Numbered from the stretch's first letter, positions 7,741 through 16,061 are shown. The stretch is DNA of 64,000 nt from Pseudomonas nabeulensis (GCF_004682045.1 NZ_QUZT01000004.1:62001-126000), one strand, 5' to 3'. Notes: generated by a model from the letters alone, not told the origin. Translations and numbers: made by a program.

Positions 7741-8927
7741 ACACCGCCCCTTCCAGTCGCTGGCAGCGTGTCCTGCAGCAATGCACCCAACAGCTGAGTG
7801 AACGCTGGCCAGCGCGCCCTACCACTGAACAACCCTCTAACCAGGCTCTGCAAGCTGGTTTTCTGTTCAGTGGTCAATCACACGAAGTCGTGCCGCGTCG
7901 ACTGCTGCTGGATAGTCGGTTGACGCCGTTGGAACGTAATGCCTGGCAAGTATTTCGACTCATGTTGCAAGGCCAGGGCGTGGTCACGCCGCGCTATGAA
8001 GATTTGCAGCCGTACCTGTCGAGCGTGCCCTACGGTGCATCAGCTTCCCGTGAAACCATCGCCCGCGTCTTGACGATGCTCAGACTGACCCGCTGGCTCA
8101 GCTTGGTGAGTCACGCCCGCGATCAGATCAGCGGACGTCATCAAGGTTCTCTGTATGTTCTACACGATGAGCCGTTAACCCCCGCAGAGGCCATGGAACT
8201 GGATCAGGATTACCTGGAGCTGGTCGGACATGCCCTCGCTCATGCCACCAAGGCGGTGCGTATTGTCGCCCAGCACGTAGTGGAGGAGGTCCGCCAGGAC
8301 ACGAATATCGATCGGGATCGGTTACCGACGCGGCTCGACAGTTGGGGCGAACATTGGACACAGCAAGGATTGGATCAGGCAACCGCTGACGCGTTACGCG
8401 ACTCCGAACGGGGTGGCGATCACCGCGTTCGGAATCGTGCAGACCTTCGTTCGGAATCCGAACCAGGCTTGAACAGCAGCGTTTCCGGCACCGTTCGGAA
8501 TCCGAACGCCGCCTGTACTGTATTAAAAGAAAGTATTTGTACTGTACCGCGCGCGACCCCTGCGGTGGATAACCTGCTCTGGCCCACCCCACTGCACCTG
8601 AGCCCAAGCGAGCATCAGGCCGTCACCGTGGCGTTGAACAAACTTAAGCCAGCGGATCGGCAGGCGGTGCTCAACGAAGCGGGGGCACGCTGTGCGGCCG
8701 GTGGAATCCGCAAGCCAGCGGCCTATCTGATGGGTCTAATCCAGCGTGCGCTGAAAGGCGATTTTCGTCCTTGGGCAGGTCAGGCAGAACCTTTACCCAT
8801 TGCAGAACCGCCCCTACCGGCCACCTCGCGATCAACTCGACAACAGGGCGAACCCGCATCCGCCCTCGCACTAGCGTGCCTGAATGAGCTACGCCAACTG
8901 CGTGGCAAACGCGGTGGACGTCAATAG
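7737..8927 (+). CDS. STY4528-family island replication protein
   Basis: 396 residues from the ATG at 7737, which overlaps the previous stop; the open frame extends upstream but has no better start. Residues about 60-125 form a winged-helix region (LTPLERNAWQVFRLML, SRETIARVLTML). The middle is low-complexity and rich in NPNA/SE-type residues; the C-terminal third has an EH-AVTVALNKLKPADRQAVL helix pair. The family is named from the SPI-7 protein STY4528 and is thought to act in autonomous replication of the excised circle. A 45-base near-perfect palindrome overlaps the stop codon, which may be linked to this role. Confidence 0.82.
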   Translation: MNTAPSSRWQRVLQQCTQQLSERWPARPTTEQPSNQALQAGFLFSGQSHEVVPRRLLLDSRLTPLERNAWQVFRLMLQGQGVVTPRYEDLQPYLSSVPYGASASRETIARVLTMLRLTRWLSLVSHARDQISGRHQGSLYVLHDEPLTPAEAMELDQDYLELVGHALAHATKAVRIVAQHVVEEVRQDTNIDRDRLPTRLDSWGEHWTQQGLDQATADALRDSERGGDHRVRNRADLRSESEPGLNSSVSGTVRNPNAACTVLKESICTVPRATPAVDNLLWPTPLHLSPSEHQAVTVALNKLKPADRQAVLNEAGARCAAGGIRKPAAYLMGLIQRALKGDFRPWAGQAEPLPIAEPPLPATSRSTRQQGEPASALALACLNELRQLRGKRGGRQ

Positions 8928-8961
8928 ATTTGATGCCACTGGCATCAAATCTACTGACGTC
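8917..8961. repeat. 45-base near-perfect palindrome over the stop of the replication gene
   Basis: Two 21-base arms (8917-8937 and 8941-8961) with a single mismatch flank a 3-base loop; the arms start with GACGTCA and contain AGATTTGATGCC. The stop codon TAG (8925-8927) lies inside the left arm. There is no T-run after it, so it is not a standard terminator. It sits next to the replication protein gene, where a double-strand or hairpin origin, an operator, or an mRNA stability element would each fit. Confidence 0.85.
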
Positions 8962-9073
8962 TACATAGTTAGCACTCTTAAACCAAACCGAACAAACCGC
9001 ATTCAGCTTTTTGGCTGTCTTTACCCCTCATCTGTTGCAACGTTCCCGTCCAAGCTTATGCGAGGACAACACC

Positions 9074-9829
9074 GTGGCCGATCACTACCAACTCAACCTG
9101 GGCTCGTTGCGCAGCAGCATCACCCTGACCCTGCACACCCACCACGCTGCCCGTATCTGGCAAGGCCGGACCGCACGCGAAGGCGTCCACTCGATCATGG
9201 GCATGGCCGGTTACATCAGCGTCACCAACCTGATCAAACAAACCGCGGCCCAGGACGATCCCTATGCCGACTGGGCCATCGTGCAACTCGAAGAAAAACT
9301 GATGCAGGCCAAAGCTGGAATGCTGGGACTGACCCAGCAGCTGGATCGGATCAGACAGGACCTGCCGACACAGATCGACATGGGCGACAACCTCAACATC
9401 CACCCCGTCACCTTGCCGTTGTATATCGGCAGCCAGTTGGGTTTTCTCGCGGTCTACCTGCTGACCGACTACGACACCCTGGTGCGTCGTACCCTATTGG
9501 CCCATCACACAGCCCTGATTGGCCGCGTCGACATGGAAGCCTGGATCGACGACGGTGCCCATCTGCTGCGCAGCCTGTTCGGTCAGGCACAGCGCTATCG
9601 GCATGCAGGCGTCACGCGTGATGACATGGCGGCGAATAATGCCCGTGCCAATGCGGCCATCGAGAAGTTGGGCTTACCCCCGATAGACATCCTTGAGGGT
9701 CATCGCCGCTCCCAGTTCGCGCCACCGATCATTCGTCGCGGTGCGGTAGCAGTGGATGACGCTGACGCGTTGGCAGAGGAAGCCGGAGAGCCATCTGCGA
9801 CAGTGGATGAGCCGGAGGACGAAGCATGA
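9074..9829 (+). CDS. PFL_4669-family ICE protein (TIGR03761)
   Basis: 252 residues from the GTG at 9074, chosen because GAGG precedes it by 8 bases and the upstream 21 residues look unstructured. It contains LTLHTHHAARIWQGR, a region LNIHPVTLPLYIGSQLGFLA and a charged acidic tail. The family is specific to PFGI-1-class ICEs, always in this maintenance block, and its biochemical role is unknown. Genes 9074-10811 form an operon: it overlaps the DUF3158 gene by four bases. Confidence 0.85.
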   Translation: MADHYQLNLGSLRSSITLTLHTHHAARIWQGRTAREGVHSIMGMAGYISVTNLIKQTAAQDDPYADWAIVQLEEKLMQAKAGMLGLTQQLDRIRQDLPTQIDMGDNLNIHPVTLPLYIGSQLGFLAVYLLTDYDTLVRRTLLAHHTALIGRVDMEAWIDDGAHLLRSLFGQAQRYRHAGVTRDDMAANNARANAAIEKLGLPPIDILEGHRRSQFAPPIIRRGAVAVDDADALAEEAGEPSATVDEPEDEA

Positions 9830-10344
9830 ATCCCATGATCCCGATTCAACCAATGCCCTTCGAAGCGTTGACACCGGATGCCTATCGGCAGCTCGAACAC
9901 GCTGCCTCCCTAAAAGGCCTTTTAAAACCTTTTAAGGGTAAGGGGGAGTTGGAGCACCTGGCGCAGGTGGCGAGGGAAATCGAGGCGCAGTTATGTGACT
10001 TGATGGAGGCTGTTGTACAGCAAGCCGGAAATCCCCCTTACTCACTGCTGGATATCCGATTGGTGCTGCAGAACACCAGCGCTGGCAGCACCTTTTTGCG
10101 TTGGCGCACCCGTGACTTTGCCCGTATGGGAGTCTCGGTCTGGGAACGCCAGGTCTGCAACAAAGCCTTGCCGCAGGTCGTACGCGAGGGATTGCGCCGT
10201 TTCGAATGCAATCGCATCGCACTGAACCTACAGATGAGTGTGGTGCATTCGCTCTACCGCCAGGCCACGACCTGCGCGATCAAAATGGACAGTGCCGAAC
10301 GGCTGCTGCGCCAGTTCACAACCGCAGTGGAGATATCACGATGA
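9826..10344 (+). CDS. DUF3158-family protein
   Basis: 172 residues. A central segment, LQNTSAGSTFLRWRTRDF, is the family signature as I know it. The protein is helical, with no signal peptide or membrane segment. DUF3158 genes occur in ICEs between the PFL_4669-type gene and ssb, overlapping each by four bases, as here. A nucleic-acid-related role is suggested only by context. Confidence 0.8.
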   Translation: MNPMIPIQPMPFEALTPDAYRQLEHAASLKGLLKPFKGKGELEHLAQVAREIEAQLCDLMEAVVQQAGNPPYSLLDIRLVLQNTSAGSTFLRWRTRDFARMGVSVWERQVCNKALPQVVREGLRRFECNRIALNLQMSVVHSLYRQATTCAIKMDSAERLLRQFTTAVEISR

Positions 10345-10811
10345 GTACTTTTTTCGTCGGCGAAGGCAACATCGGCAGTGCACCAGAGTTCCAGGAATTC
10401 GCCTCAGGCAATGACGAGCCACGGCGTTTGCTACGGCTGAATGTGTACTTCGACAACCCCGTGCCACGCGATGGCAGCTATGAAGATCGAGGCGGCTATT
10501 GGGCGCCGGTTGAGCTCTGGCACCGCGAGGCTGAACACTGGAGCACCCTGTACCAGAAAGGTATGCGTGTGCTGGTCGAAGGCCGCACCGTACGCGATGA
10601 GTGGGAGGACAGCGAAGACAATGCGCGGGTGACCTTCAAGATCGAGGCCCGTCGAGTCGGCATTCTGCCTCACCGGGTGCACAGCGTGGTTATGCGGGAA
10701 CGATCCAGTGAACCCGCGGCATCTGCGACACACGTCGGGAAAAGTACAGAACAGGCCAGTTCACCAGCGTCGAAACCCAGAAAGCGCAGTGGGCAGCCGC
10801 CTGCGGACTGA
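10341..10811 (+). CDS. ssb: Single-stranded DNA-binding protein, ICE-encoded
   Basis: 156 residues from the ATG at 10341, overlapping the upstream stop. The OB-fold spans residues 1-115 (STFFVGEGNIGSAPEFQEF, then YWAPVELWHREAEHW, KGMRVLVEGR and WEDSEDNARVTFKIEA). The tail is basic and disordered and lacks the acidic DDDIPF tip found in chromosomal SSB, so it may not recruit the usual SSB partners. It would coat the transferred strand or assist replication of the excised circle, together with the topoisomerase encoded next. Confidence 0.92.
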   Translation: MSTFFVGEGNIGSAPEFQEFASGNDEPRRLLRLNVYFDNPVPRDGSYEDRGGYWAPVELWHREAEHWSTLYQKGMRVLVEGRTVRDEWEDSEDNARVTFKIEARRVGILPHRVHSVVMRERSSEPAASATHVGKSTEQASSPASKPRKRSGQPPAD

Positions 10812-10949
10812 CAGACTTCAGGCATAAAAATTGCGCCTTTGCGCGAAGTTGCTGGCGTGTTTCTACACGCTGCTCGTGAAGATCCGCACTGCCGTCCAAC
10901 CGCAACGGGTTAGCAGCCTCGGCCCATTCAAGCCTGCCCTCACCTTCTA

Positions 10950-10982
10950 ATATGAGGAACCTGTAATTCAGGTTTCTCATAT
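10950..10982 (+). promoter_or_regulatory. 14-bp-arm inverted repeat upstream of topB
   Basis: ATATGAGGAACCTG and CAGGTTTCTCATAT (one mismatch, tolerated as G-U in RNA) flank TAATT. It lies in the 225-base ssb-topB gap, 54 bases before the topB start. There is no T-run, so a transcript hairpin or operator is more likely than a terminator. Confidence 0.55.
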
Positions 10983-11036
10983 CTCGCAACTGCTGTTTCC
11001 AACAACGCTGCTCCGAACTCAATCCGGAGCAGTTCT

Positions 11037-13004
11037 ATGCGCCTCTTCCTCTGCGAAAAACCTTCCCAGGGTCGGGACATCGCCAAGGTACTCGGGGCCA
11101 CTCGGCGTGGTGATGGTTGCCTGATCGGCACAGAGACAACCGTCTCCTGGTGTATCGGCCACCTGCTGGAGACAGCATCGCCTGAAGCCTATGGCGAGCA
11201 ATTCAAGAGTTGGTCGTTGGATCATCTACCGATCATCCCCGCGCAGTGGATGGTCGAGGTCAAACCCAAGACTGCGGCACAGTTCAAAGTCATCAAGCGC
11301 CTGCTCAGTGAAGCCTCTGCTGTCGTCATCGCGACCGACGCCGATCGAGAAGGTGAAATGATTGCCCGCGAGCTACTGGAACTCTGCAAGTATCGAGGTC
11401 CCGTTCAACGTCTTTGGTTGTCCGCACTCAATGAGGCGTCGATTCGCAACGCACTTTCCTCACTAAAGTCTGGTCAGGAGACCTTCCTGCTTTACCACTC
11501 AGCCCTCGCCCGCAGCCGAGCCGACTGGCTGATCGGCATGAACCTGAGTCGTTTGTTTACCCTTCTTGGTCGGCGGGCGGGCTACGACGGTGTATTGTCG
11601 GTTGGACGCGTCCAGACACCCACTTTACGTCTGGTAGTCGATCGGGATCGTGCGATTGCCAGCTTCATCTCGGTGCCCTACTGGGAAGTGGAGGTGCACC
11701 TGTCCTCAATGGGGCAACCCTTCATCGCGTCGTGGTTACCACCCAGCTCAGGGCAGGACGAGGCAGGTCGTTGCCTGCAACAAGCGCTGGCCATTCAGGC
11801 GGCCCAAGAGATTTCTAGCGGTAAGACCGCCACAGTGCTCTCGCTGCAGACTGAGCGTTTCCGAGAACCTCCGCCCCTGCCCTTCGACCTGAGCACACTG
11901 CAAGAAGTCTGCTCGCGCAAGCTGGGACTCGGCGCTCAGGAAACCCTGAACATCGCCCAAGCCCTGTATGAAACCCACAAAGCCACCACCTACCCACGCA
12001 GCGATTGCCGCTATTTGCCAGAGAGTATGTTCAATGAGGTACCCGCGGTATTCGATGCCCTGCTCAAAACGGATCCGGCGCTGCAGCCCACATTCGGAAG
12101 ACTCGATCGATCACTGCACTCCCGCGTGTGGAACGATGCCAAAGTCACCGCGCACCACGGCATCATCCCCACCACCGAGCCGGCGAACCTGGCGCGGATG
12201 TCCGAACAAGAACGCCAAGTCTACGAACTGATTCGTAGCCACTACCTCGCGCAATTTCTTCCGCATCATGAGTTTGATCGAACTCAGGTCGAACTGAAGT
12301 GCGGCACAGAGCGATTGACCGCTGTTGGCAAACAGATCCTGATCCAGGGCTGGAAAGGCTTGCTCTACGAAAACACCGAGGAGGATGAGCCCAGTCAAAA
12401 GCACCAAGTATTACCCGTCCTGCAACAGGGTACTCAGTGCGCAGTGAACGACGCCGAACTCAAGTCCGTGCGCACTGCCGCTCCCAAACCTCTCACCGAA
12501 GGCGATCTGATCAAGGCGATGAAAAACGTGGCCAAGCTGGTCAACGACCCACGCCTGAAACAGAAACTTCGGGACACCACCGGAATCGGTACCGAAGCCA
12601 CGCGAGCCGGCATCATCAAGGGCTTGATTGATCGCGGCTATTTGCTGAAGAAAAAACGCGCCTTAATGGCCTCCGCAGCGGCCCATACTCTGATCGAAGC
12701 GGTACCCGCTGCTGTCGCGGATCCGGGTATGACCGCGATCTGGGAACAGGCTCTGGACGAAATCGAAGCGGGACGACTGACCCTGGATGCGTTCGTCGCC
12801 AAGCAGGCGAACTGGATTGCACAATTGGTCGAACAGTGTGGCGCACTCACCTTGGCGGTACCGGTCGAAGCCGGCCCGACCTGCCCCATTTGCAACGCCT
12901 CAATGCGCAGGCGAAAGGGGAAATCAGGGCCGTTCTGGTCATGCACCCACTACCCCGACTGTAAGGGAACAGTGCCGATCAGAAAAGATACGCGTCGCTC
13001 ATGA
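11037..13004 (+). CDS. topB: DNA topoisomerase III, ICE type
   Basis: 655-residue type IA topoisomerase that cuts and rejoins one DNA strand to resolve replication or transfer intermediates. The TOPRIM domain at the N-terminus has the acidic triad ATDADREGE near residues 99-107. The catalytic tyrosine is Y319 in TTYPRSDCRYLP, identical to the TopB signature. One C-terminal zinc ribbon (CPIC at about 622, CTHYPDC near 642) is present. Length matches chromosomal TopB. The gene is the last of the maintenance/replication block and is followed by 1.1 kb of noncoding DNA. Confidence 0.96.
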   Translation: MRLFLCEKPSQGRDIAKVLGATRRGDGCLIGTETTVSWCIGHLLETASPEAYGEQFKSWSLDHLPIIPAQWMVEVKPKTAAQFKVIKRLLSEASAVVIATDADREGEMIARELLELCKYRGPVQRLWLSALNEASIRNALSSLKSGQETFLLYHSALARSRADWLIGMNLSRLFTLLGRRAGYDGVLSVGRVQTPTLRLVVDRDRAIASFISVPYWEVEVHLSSMGQPFIASWLPPSSGQDEAGRCLQQALAIQAAQEISSGKTATVLSLQTERFREPPPLPFDLSTLQEVCSRKLGLGAQETLNIAQALYETHKATTYPRSDCRYLPESMFNEVPAVFDALLKTDPALQPTFGRLDRSLHSRVWNDAKVTAHHGIIPTTEPANLARMSEQERQVYELIRSHYLAQFLPHHEFDRTQVELKCGTERLTAVGKQILIQGWKGLLYENTEEDEPSQKHQVLPVLQQGTQCAVNDAELKSVRTAAPKPLTEGDLIKAMKNVAKLVNDPRLKQKLRDTTGIGTEATRAGIIKGLIDRGYLLKKKRALMASAAAHTLIEAVPAAVADPGMTAIWEQALDEIEAGRLTLDAFVAKQANWIAQLVEQCGALTLAVPVEAGPTCPICNASMRRRKGKSGPFWSCTHYPDCKGTVPIRKDTRRS

Positions 13005-13320
13005 CGCTTCACTGTAGATCGGCATGAGTATTGGGGTGATGTGCTGATCAGTGCATCATCATCAACGGCGGCTGATCCCTCTCTAAGTCGATAAAGTGTT
13101 GTCCGATTTCACGGGCCAAGGCGCAGAAAGTGACCGCGCCTTTATCCTGGCAACCGTCGAACAATTGGCCCCTCATCTCGGCAGTAAGTAACCTCTTTCA
13201 TCGTGCTCAATGTAGTGGCTTATGCGGGATCGCCCACTGGCTTGACGTGATCCCACCCTCTCTGCTGTAGTGTCTCAGTATCATCGCCAACGGCGACCCA
13301 AGACCGAATCGCTCCGGGCA

Positions 13321-13355
13321 GCTCGGTCGAACTCCTTGAGTTCGGAGCCTTCTCT
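13321..13355 (+). terminator. Terminator-like hairpin downstream of topB
   Basis: CGAACTC (13328-13334) pairs with GAGTTCG (13338-13344) around a CTT loop, and the stem is extended by GCTC/GAGC after a three-base bulge. The stem is followed by the pyrimidine-rich TTCTCTTTCTG. It lies 320 bases after topB and could end that transcript. Confidence 0.45.
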
Positions 13356-13391
13356 TTCTGCGGAATTTCATTCCTGATTTGTGCTCGACCT

Positions 13392-13456
13392 GATCACTGT
13401 GGCGGATGACCACTGTTGCCTCTGCCCGGCAACAGCGGTCATCCGCTTCAGCGATC
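13392..13456. repeat. Large inverted repeat, 29-base arms and 7-base loop
   Basis: Arms 13392-13420 and 13428-13456 are complementary at 25 of 29 positions, including an uninterrupted GCGGATGACC/GGTCATCCGC block and CTGTTGCC/GGCAACAG next to the loop. The mismatches are mainly transitions, so several would still pair as G-U in RNA. It is not followed by a T-run. See the finding on transfer-origin candidates. Confidence 0.85.
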
Positions 13457-13725
13457 GTATTCAGTTCCGGAGCCCACCGGGGAAACACTGGGCACCCTTT
13501 GTGCGCGGATGCGTGCCAGCATGTTCCGACCCGGGCCACGACAAGGGTCGGTTGGCGAAGCGTGACGTAGTGAATAAAGTTTTGCGAGGCGCTTGTCGAC
13601 TGCGTACGACCGTCAAAGGTGGCTTTTCTCTTCTTCGCCTGGCACCCCGCCAGGCGCACTCTTCACTTTCTTCAGTCCAGTGACTCCCACTATATTCCGG
13701 CCATAAAAAATCGGGTGGCAGCGTC

Positions 13726-13754
13726 TTGACGCTCCCCTATGACAGGCTTATACA
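13726..13754 (+). promoter_or_regulatory. Sigma-70 promoter of the DUF3577-radC operon (copy A)
   Basis: TTGACG (13726-13731), a 17-base spacer, then TATACA (13749-13754). The predicted start is about 13761, at the edge of the repeated leader element. A short palindrome GCGTC-TT-GACGC (13721-13732) overlaps the -35 box and could bind a repressor. The same arrangement, at identical distance to the first leader hairpin, is found at 36175-36203. Confidence 0.7.
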
Positions 13755-13760
13755 AAGGGC

Positions 13761-13890
13761 GTGGTTCGCTGTCGTTGACAGCCCAGCCCAGGTAGCCAGA
13801 ACCTTCAAGGCTACGCCACGTTCGTGGTGGTTTACCCAAGTGCGATCAGCGTTCGGAAGCTCGCGCGGTTACCGCTTCAGCGGTGATGAA
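13761..13890 (+). ncRNA. Structured 5' leader element, copy A
   Basis: Four predicted hairpins: GCTGTC/GACAGC (13768-13782), GTAGCC/GGCTAC (13792-13814), CCAC/GTGG (13816-13827) and ACCGC/GCGGT (13871-13884). The same hairpins occur in copy B at 36217-36335, with compensatory changes in the third and fourth stems. A second GCGG just before ACCGC offers a competing pairing, so the RNA could switch between two folds. The leader opens a 5' UTR of about 335 bases. The published radC RNA motif occurs in similar positions; I cannot tell whether this is a member. Confidence 0.65.
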
Positions 13891-14025
13891 TGCCCACTAC
13901 CCTATGCTTGCGGATCACCACCGCAGATGCTCCTCTGCTGCACCGCTATTTCTCCAGACGCATCGTTCTGATCGTCATCGGCTTGCCGGTGCAGAGTCGT
14001 TCATCGCTTGCCTTCACCTTACCCA

Positions 14026-14055
14026 CCCTGACGGGGGCTCACTTCCCCGTCAGGG
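14026..14055 (+). promoter_or_regulatory. GC-rich leader hairpin before the DUF3577 gene
   Basis: CCCTGACGGGG (14026-14036) pairs perfectly with CCCCGTCAGGG (14045-14055) around an 8-base loop. It ends 40 bases before the start codon. Similar GGGG/CCCC hairpins precede radC, the gene at 36474 and ardC. Confidence 0.65.
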
Positions 14056-14095
14056 GCTGTGCGTCGCCGTTTTCCCTTGAAACAGGAGAACCACC

Positions 14096-14677
14096 ATGGC
14101 CCACGCCAACCACTCCCAAGAAGCGACCACTTACTTCAATCTGCACACCGTCGGTATCGGTTATCTCAACCGTGTTCGTGAAGTACAAGTCCGCCGCGGC
14201 CAGCCATTCATGGCTTGCGATATCGCAGCCCTGCACGGTGCCACCGATGCGGTGGAGTACACCCGTTTCGACTGCAAAGTCGCTGGGGGTGAAGCTGAAC
14301 GCTTGATTCGTCTCTATATGGGCGCCGTCAAAGCCGAGAAAAAGGTCTTGCTGTCGTTCCGTATCGGCGACCTGTGGATCGATCCGTTTCTCTACGAGAA
14401 AGGCGTTAAACAAGGTCAACCGGGCTCCAGCCTGAAAGGTCGTTTGCTGTTCATTGACTGGATCAAGGTCAACGGCACGTTCGAATACAAAGCGCCCGCC
14501 AGGCAGGAAGTAACAGCACCTGCTGAGCAAGCGCCAAACAGTGAGCCATCCCCTTCATCGGCTGATACCGAAGCTGAGGAGACCGCAAACCCAACAGAGG
14601 CTCGGGTCGAACCTGAATCTCCACCCACTCCCCGCACGGCCCGCCGTGATGCCACCCGTACCGTTCAGTCCGCCTGA
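14096..14677 (+). CDS. STY4534-family ICE replication protein (DUF3577)
   Basis: 193 residues, with CAGGAG 9 bases before the ATG. The conserved N-terminal 135 residues include TTYFNLHTVGIGYLNRVREV, AALHGATDAVEYTRFDCKV and WIDPFLYEKG; the last 60 residues are a disordered Ala/Pro/Glu-rich tail. DUF3577 proteins are named from SPI-7 STY4534 and occur only in this kind of ICE, at the head of a short operon with radC. A single-strand-binding role has been suggested by their OB-like appearance (inference). Expression is probably controlled by the long structured leader upstream. Confidence 0.85.
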   Translation: MAHANHSQEATTYFNLHTVGIGYLNRVREVQVRRGQPFMACDIAALHGATDAVEYTRFDCKVAGGEAERLIRLYMGAVKAEKKVLLSFRIGDLWIDPFLYEKGVKQGQPGSSLKGRLLFIDWIKVNGTFEYKAPARQEVTAPAEQAPNSEPSPSSADTEAEETANPTEARVEPESPPTPRTARRDATRTVQSA

Positions 14678-14699
14678 ACAGTCCACGATGTTCCTCAGC

Positions 14700-14726
14700 A
14701 AGGCGCTCCGTCGAGCGCCTTTTCTT
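14700..14726 (+). terminator. Intrinsic terminator or attenuator after the DUF3577 gene
   Basis: AAGGCGCTC (14700-14708) and GAGCGCCTT (14713-14721) form a perfect 9-base stem with a CGTC loop, followed by TTTCTTC. It lies 22 bases before the ribosome-binding site of the next gene, so it may only partly terminate. Confidence 0.7.
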
Positions 14727-14747
14727 CAATCCGCACAGGAGAACCAC

Positions 14748-15005
14748 ATGGAATCCTTCTGGCTTTGCGACGACTGCCTGTTCGCTACTGCTTACGAGGA
14801 CTACAGCACGTTATCGCTCTATTACACGACGGATGAAATTGAGAAACGCATCGCCGGCAACCATCGAGGACTGGTTCAGTTAATGCCCATCAGTGCCGAC
14901 TTCGATCCCGAAACTGGCTGGGGAATAAAAGCATTTTCCCCATTGCCCTGCGACGGTTGTGGTTCACACCTACACGGTCAACGCCACCGATTCACGCGGC
15001 TGTAA
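14748..15005 (+). CDS. Small Cys-rich ICE protein
   Basis: 86 residues from the ATG at 14748, with CAGGAG 9 bases upstream. Two CXXC pairs, CDDC near residues 6-9 and CDGC near residues 70-73, would form a zinc ribbon. The middle is acidic and hydrophilic; there is no membrane segment. Similar small proteins lie between the DUF3577 gene and radC in related ICEs; no function is known. It sits in a probable operon with both neighbours, behind a partial terminator. Confidence 0.7.
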   Translation: MESFWLCDDCLFATAYEDYSTLSLYYTTDEIEKRIAGNHRGLVQLMPISADFDPETGWGIKAFSPLPCDGCGSHLHGQRHRFTRL

Positions 15006-15047
15006 ACAGCGCGCCATCTGCTAACGCCCGCAACTCCACACCCACCT

Positions 15048-15065
15048 AGGGGACACCACTCCCCT
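15048..15065 (+). promoter_or_regulatory. GC-rich leader hairpin before radC
   Basis: AGGGG (15048-15052) and CCCCT (15061-15065) pair around an 8-base loop, 41 bases before the radC start codon. This is the second of four leader hairpins of this type in the window. Confidence 0.45.
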
Positions 15066-15105
15066 CGGGCGTGTACCCCTGATTGTTCCCTTCGGAGGTA
15101 CCACC

Positions 15106-15600
15106 ATGAGCACCCAACTCACACTGATTGAGACCTCGGATTTCGAGGCTGATCGTATCGTCCAAGAAAACCAGGTGATCGACGAAGCACTGCATATTCT
15201 GGATCGTCGGCTGTTCGCCCGCGGCCCTAACCTGACGTCGCCTGGCGCAGTGGCCTCATACCTAAAACTGCATCTTGTGCAACAAGAGCATGAAGTCTTC
15301 GGTGTGATATTTCTCGATGCCAAACACCGGGTGTTGGCGTTCGAAGTCCTCTTTCACGGCAGCATTGATGGCGCCGCCGTTTACCCCCGCCAAGTCGTCA
15401 AGCGTTCCCTAGCGCATAACGCTGCGGCCGTCATTTTTGTTCACAACCACCCTTCAGGTTGTACAGAACCCAGCCAGGCGGATCGCGTCTTGACCGCACG
15501 GTTGAAAGAGGCCTTGGCCTTGATCGAAGTGCGCGTACTGGATCACTTCATCGTGGGTGAAGGTCGTCCGCTTTCCCTTGCCGAACATGGCTGGCTTTAA
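15106..15600 (+). CDS. radC: RadC-like JAB-domain protein
   Basis: 164 residues, with GGAGG 9 bases before the ATG. It contains the JAB1/MPN metalloprotease-like motif HNHPSG at residues 113-118, followed by EPSQAD, plus the upstream glutamate strand, as in the RadC family. It lacks the N-terminal HhH domain of chromosomal RadC (about 225 residues), which is usual for ICE- and prophage-encoded copies. The molecular role is unproven; such genes lie with antirestriction and replication genes that enter the recipient early. It ends the operon, just before a strong terminator. Confidence 0.93.
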   Translation: MSTQLTLIETSDFEADRIVQENQVIDEALHILDRRLFARGPNLTSPGAVASYLKLHLVQQEHEVFGVIFLDAKHRVLAFEVLFHGSIDGAAVYPRQVVKRSLAHNAAAVIFVHNHPSGCTEPSQADRVLTARLKEALALIEVRVLDHFIVGEGRPLSLAEHGWL

Positions 15601-15607
15601 CCATCAC

Positions 15608-15637
15608 AGGCGCCTTCGGGGCGCCTTTCGGTTTTTT
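15608..15637 (+). terminator. Intrinsic terminator after radC
   Basis: AGGCGCC and GGCGCCT form a 7-base GC-rich stem around TTCGG, followed by TTCGGTTTTTTG. It starts 8 bases after the radC stop codon. Confidence 0.9.
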
Positions 15638-15716
15638 GTTTCACAATTTTTCACAGCCGCTTGATTCGTTCGTACGACGCGCTATCGTCTAGCCATCAAA
15701 CACAGTGAGACAAGCC

Positions 15717-16061
15717 ATGTTTATAGAAGATCACGATGAGCTGATAGCAAGAAAGTACTTCAAGTTCGCCAATGGAGTCGGTCTCACGGCTATTGGCCTT
15801 GCAGCCACAGCTATTCGCTTTGAACATCCTGAACCTATTGCTTGGTTTTTCCTGACTGTTATTTCTATATGGGTATTCTGGAACGGAGCAGATTATCGAA
15901 AAATCGTCGTCAGTTACCTAAGGCGCTATCCCGGCGTACTTAACACAGTAAAGCTCGCGCTAAGAGTCGGTATTTTTATGCTCGGCGTAACACTTTTGTC
16001 AGGCATCGCGCTCAAACACATCACGCTTGAAAGTATTTACGCGGCCTTAGGTTTTCTTTAG
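15717..16061 (+). CDS. Small inner-membrane protein, unknown
   Basis: 114 residues from the ATG at 15717; a GTG four codons earlier is the alternative. Three probable membrane segments: about residues 22-40, 45-60 and 84-110 (GIFMLGVTLLSGIAL). No recognised domain. It is monocistronic, between the radC terminator and the pilL leader, and its lower GC content and lack of overlap with neighbours suggest a separate insertion into the ICE backbone. Confidence 0.6.
   Translation: MFIEDHDELIARKYFKFANGVGLTAIGLAATAIRFEHPEPIAWFFLTVISIWVFWNGADYRKIVVSYLRRYPGVLNTVKLALRVGIFMLGVTLLSGIALKHITLESIYAALGFL

Larger units (their letters stand above)
13005..14095. other. 1.1-kb noncoding region, dense in inverted repeats
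   Basis: No convincing gene; a 150-codon minus frame at 13207-13659 lies across the palindromes and looks like their by-product. In order it holds: GGGATC/GATCCC arms near 13225-13255, a terminator-like hairpin at 13321-13350, a 65-base inverted repeat at 13392-13456, a promoter at 13726-13754, a structured leader at 13761-13890, and a GC-rich hairpin at 14026-14055. A transfer origin or replication origin would fit here. Confidence 0.7.

Noticed and set aside
9900-9945. Near-palindromic AAAAGGCCTTTTAAAACC region inside the DUF3158 gene
   Set aside because: It lies within coding sequence for a Lys/Leu/Lys/Pro/Phe stretch; no reason to assign a regulatory role.
13207-13659. 150-codon minus-strand open frame in the noncoding region after topB
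   Set aside because: It lies across the large inverted repeat and hairpins, has no ribosome-binding site and its Arg/Cys-rich composition looks like a by-product of GC-rich DNA.
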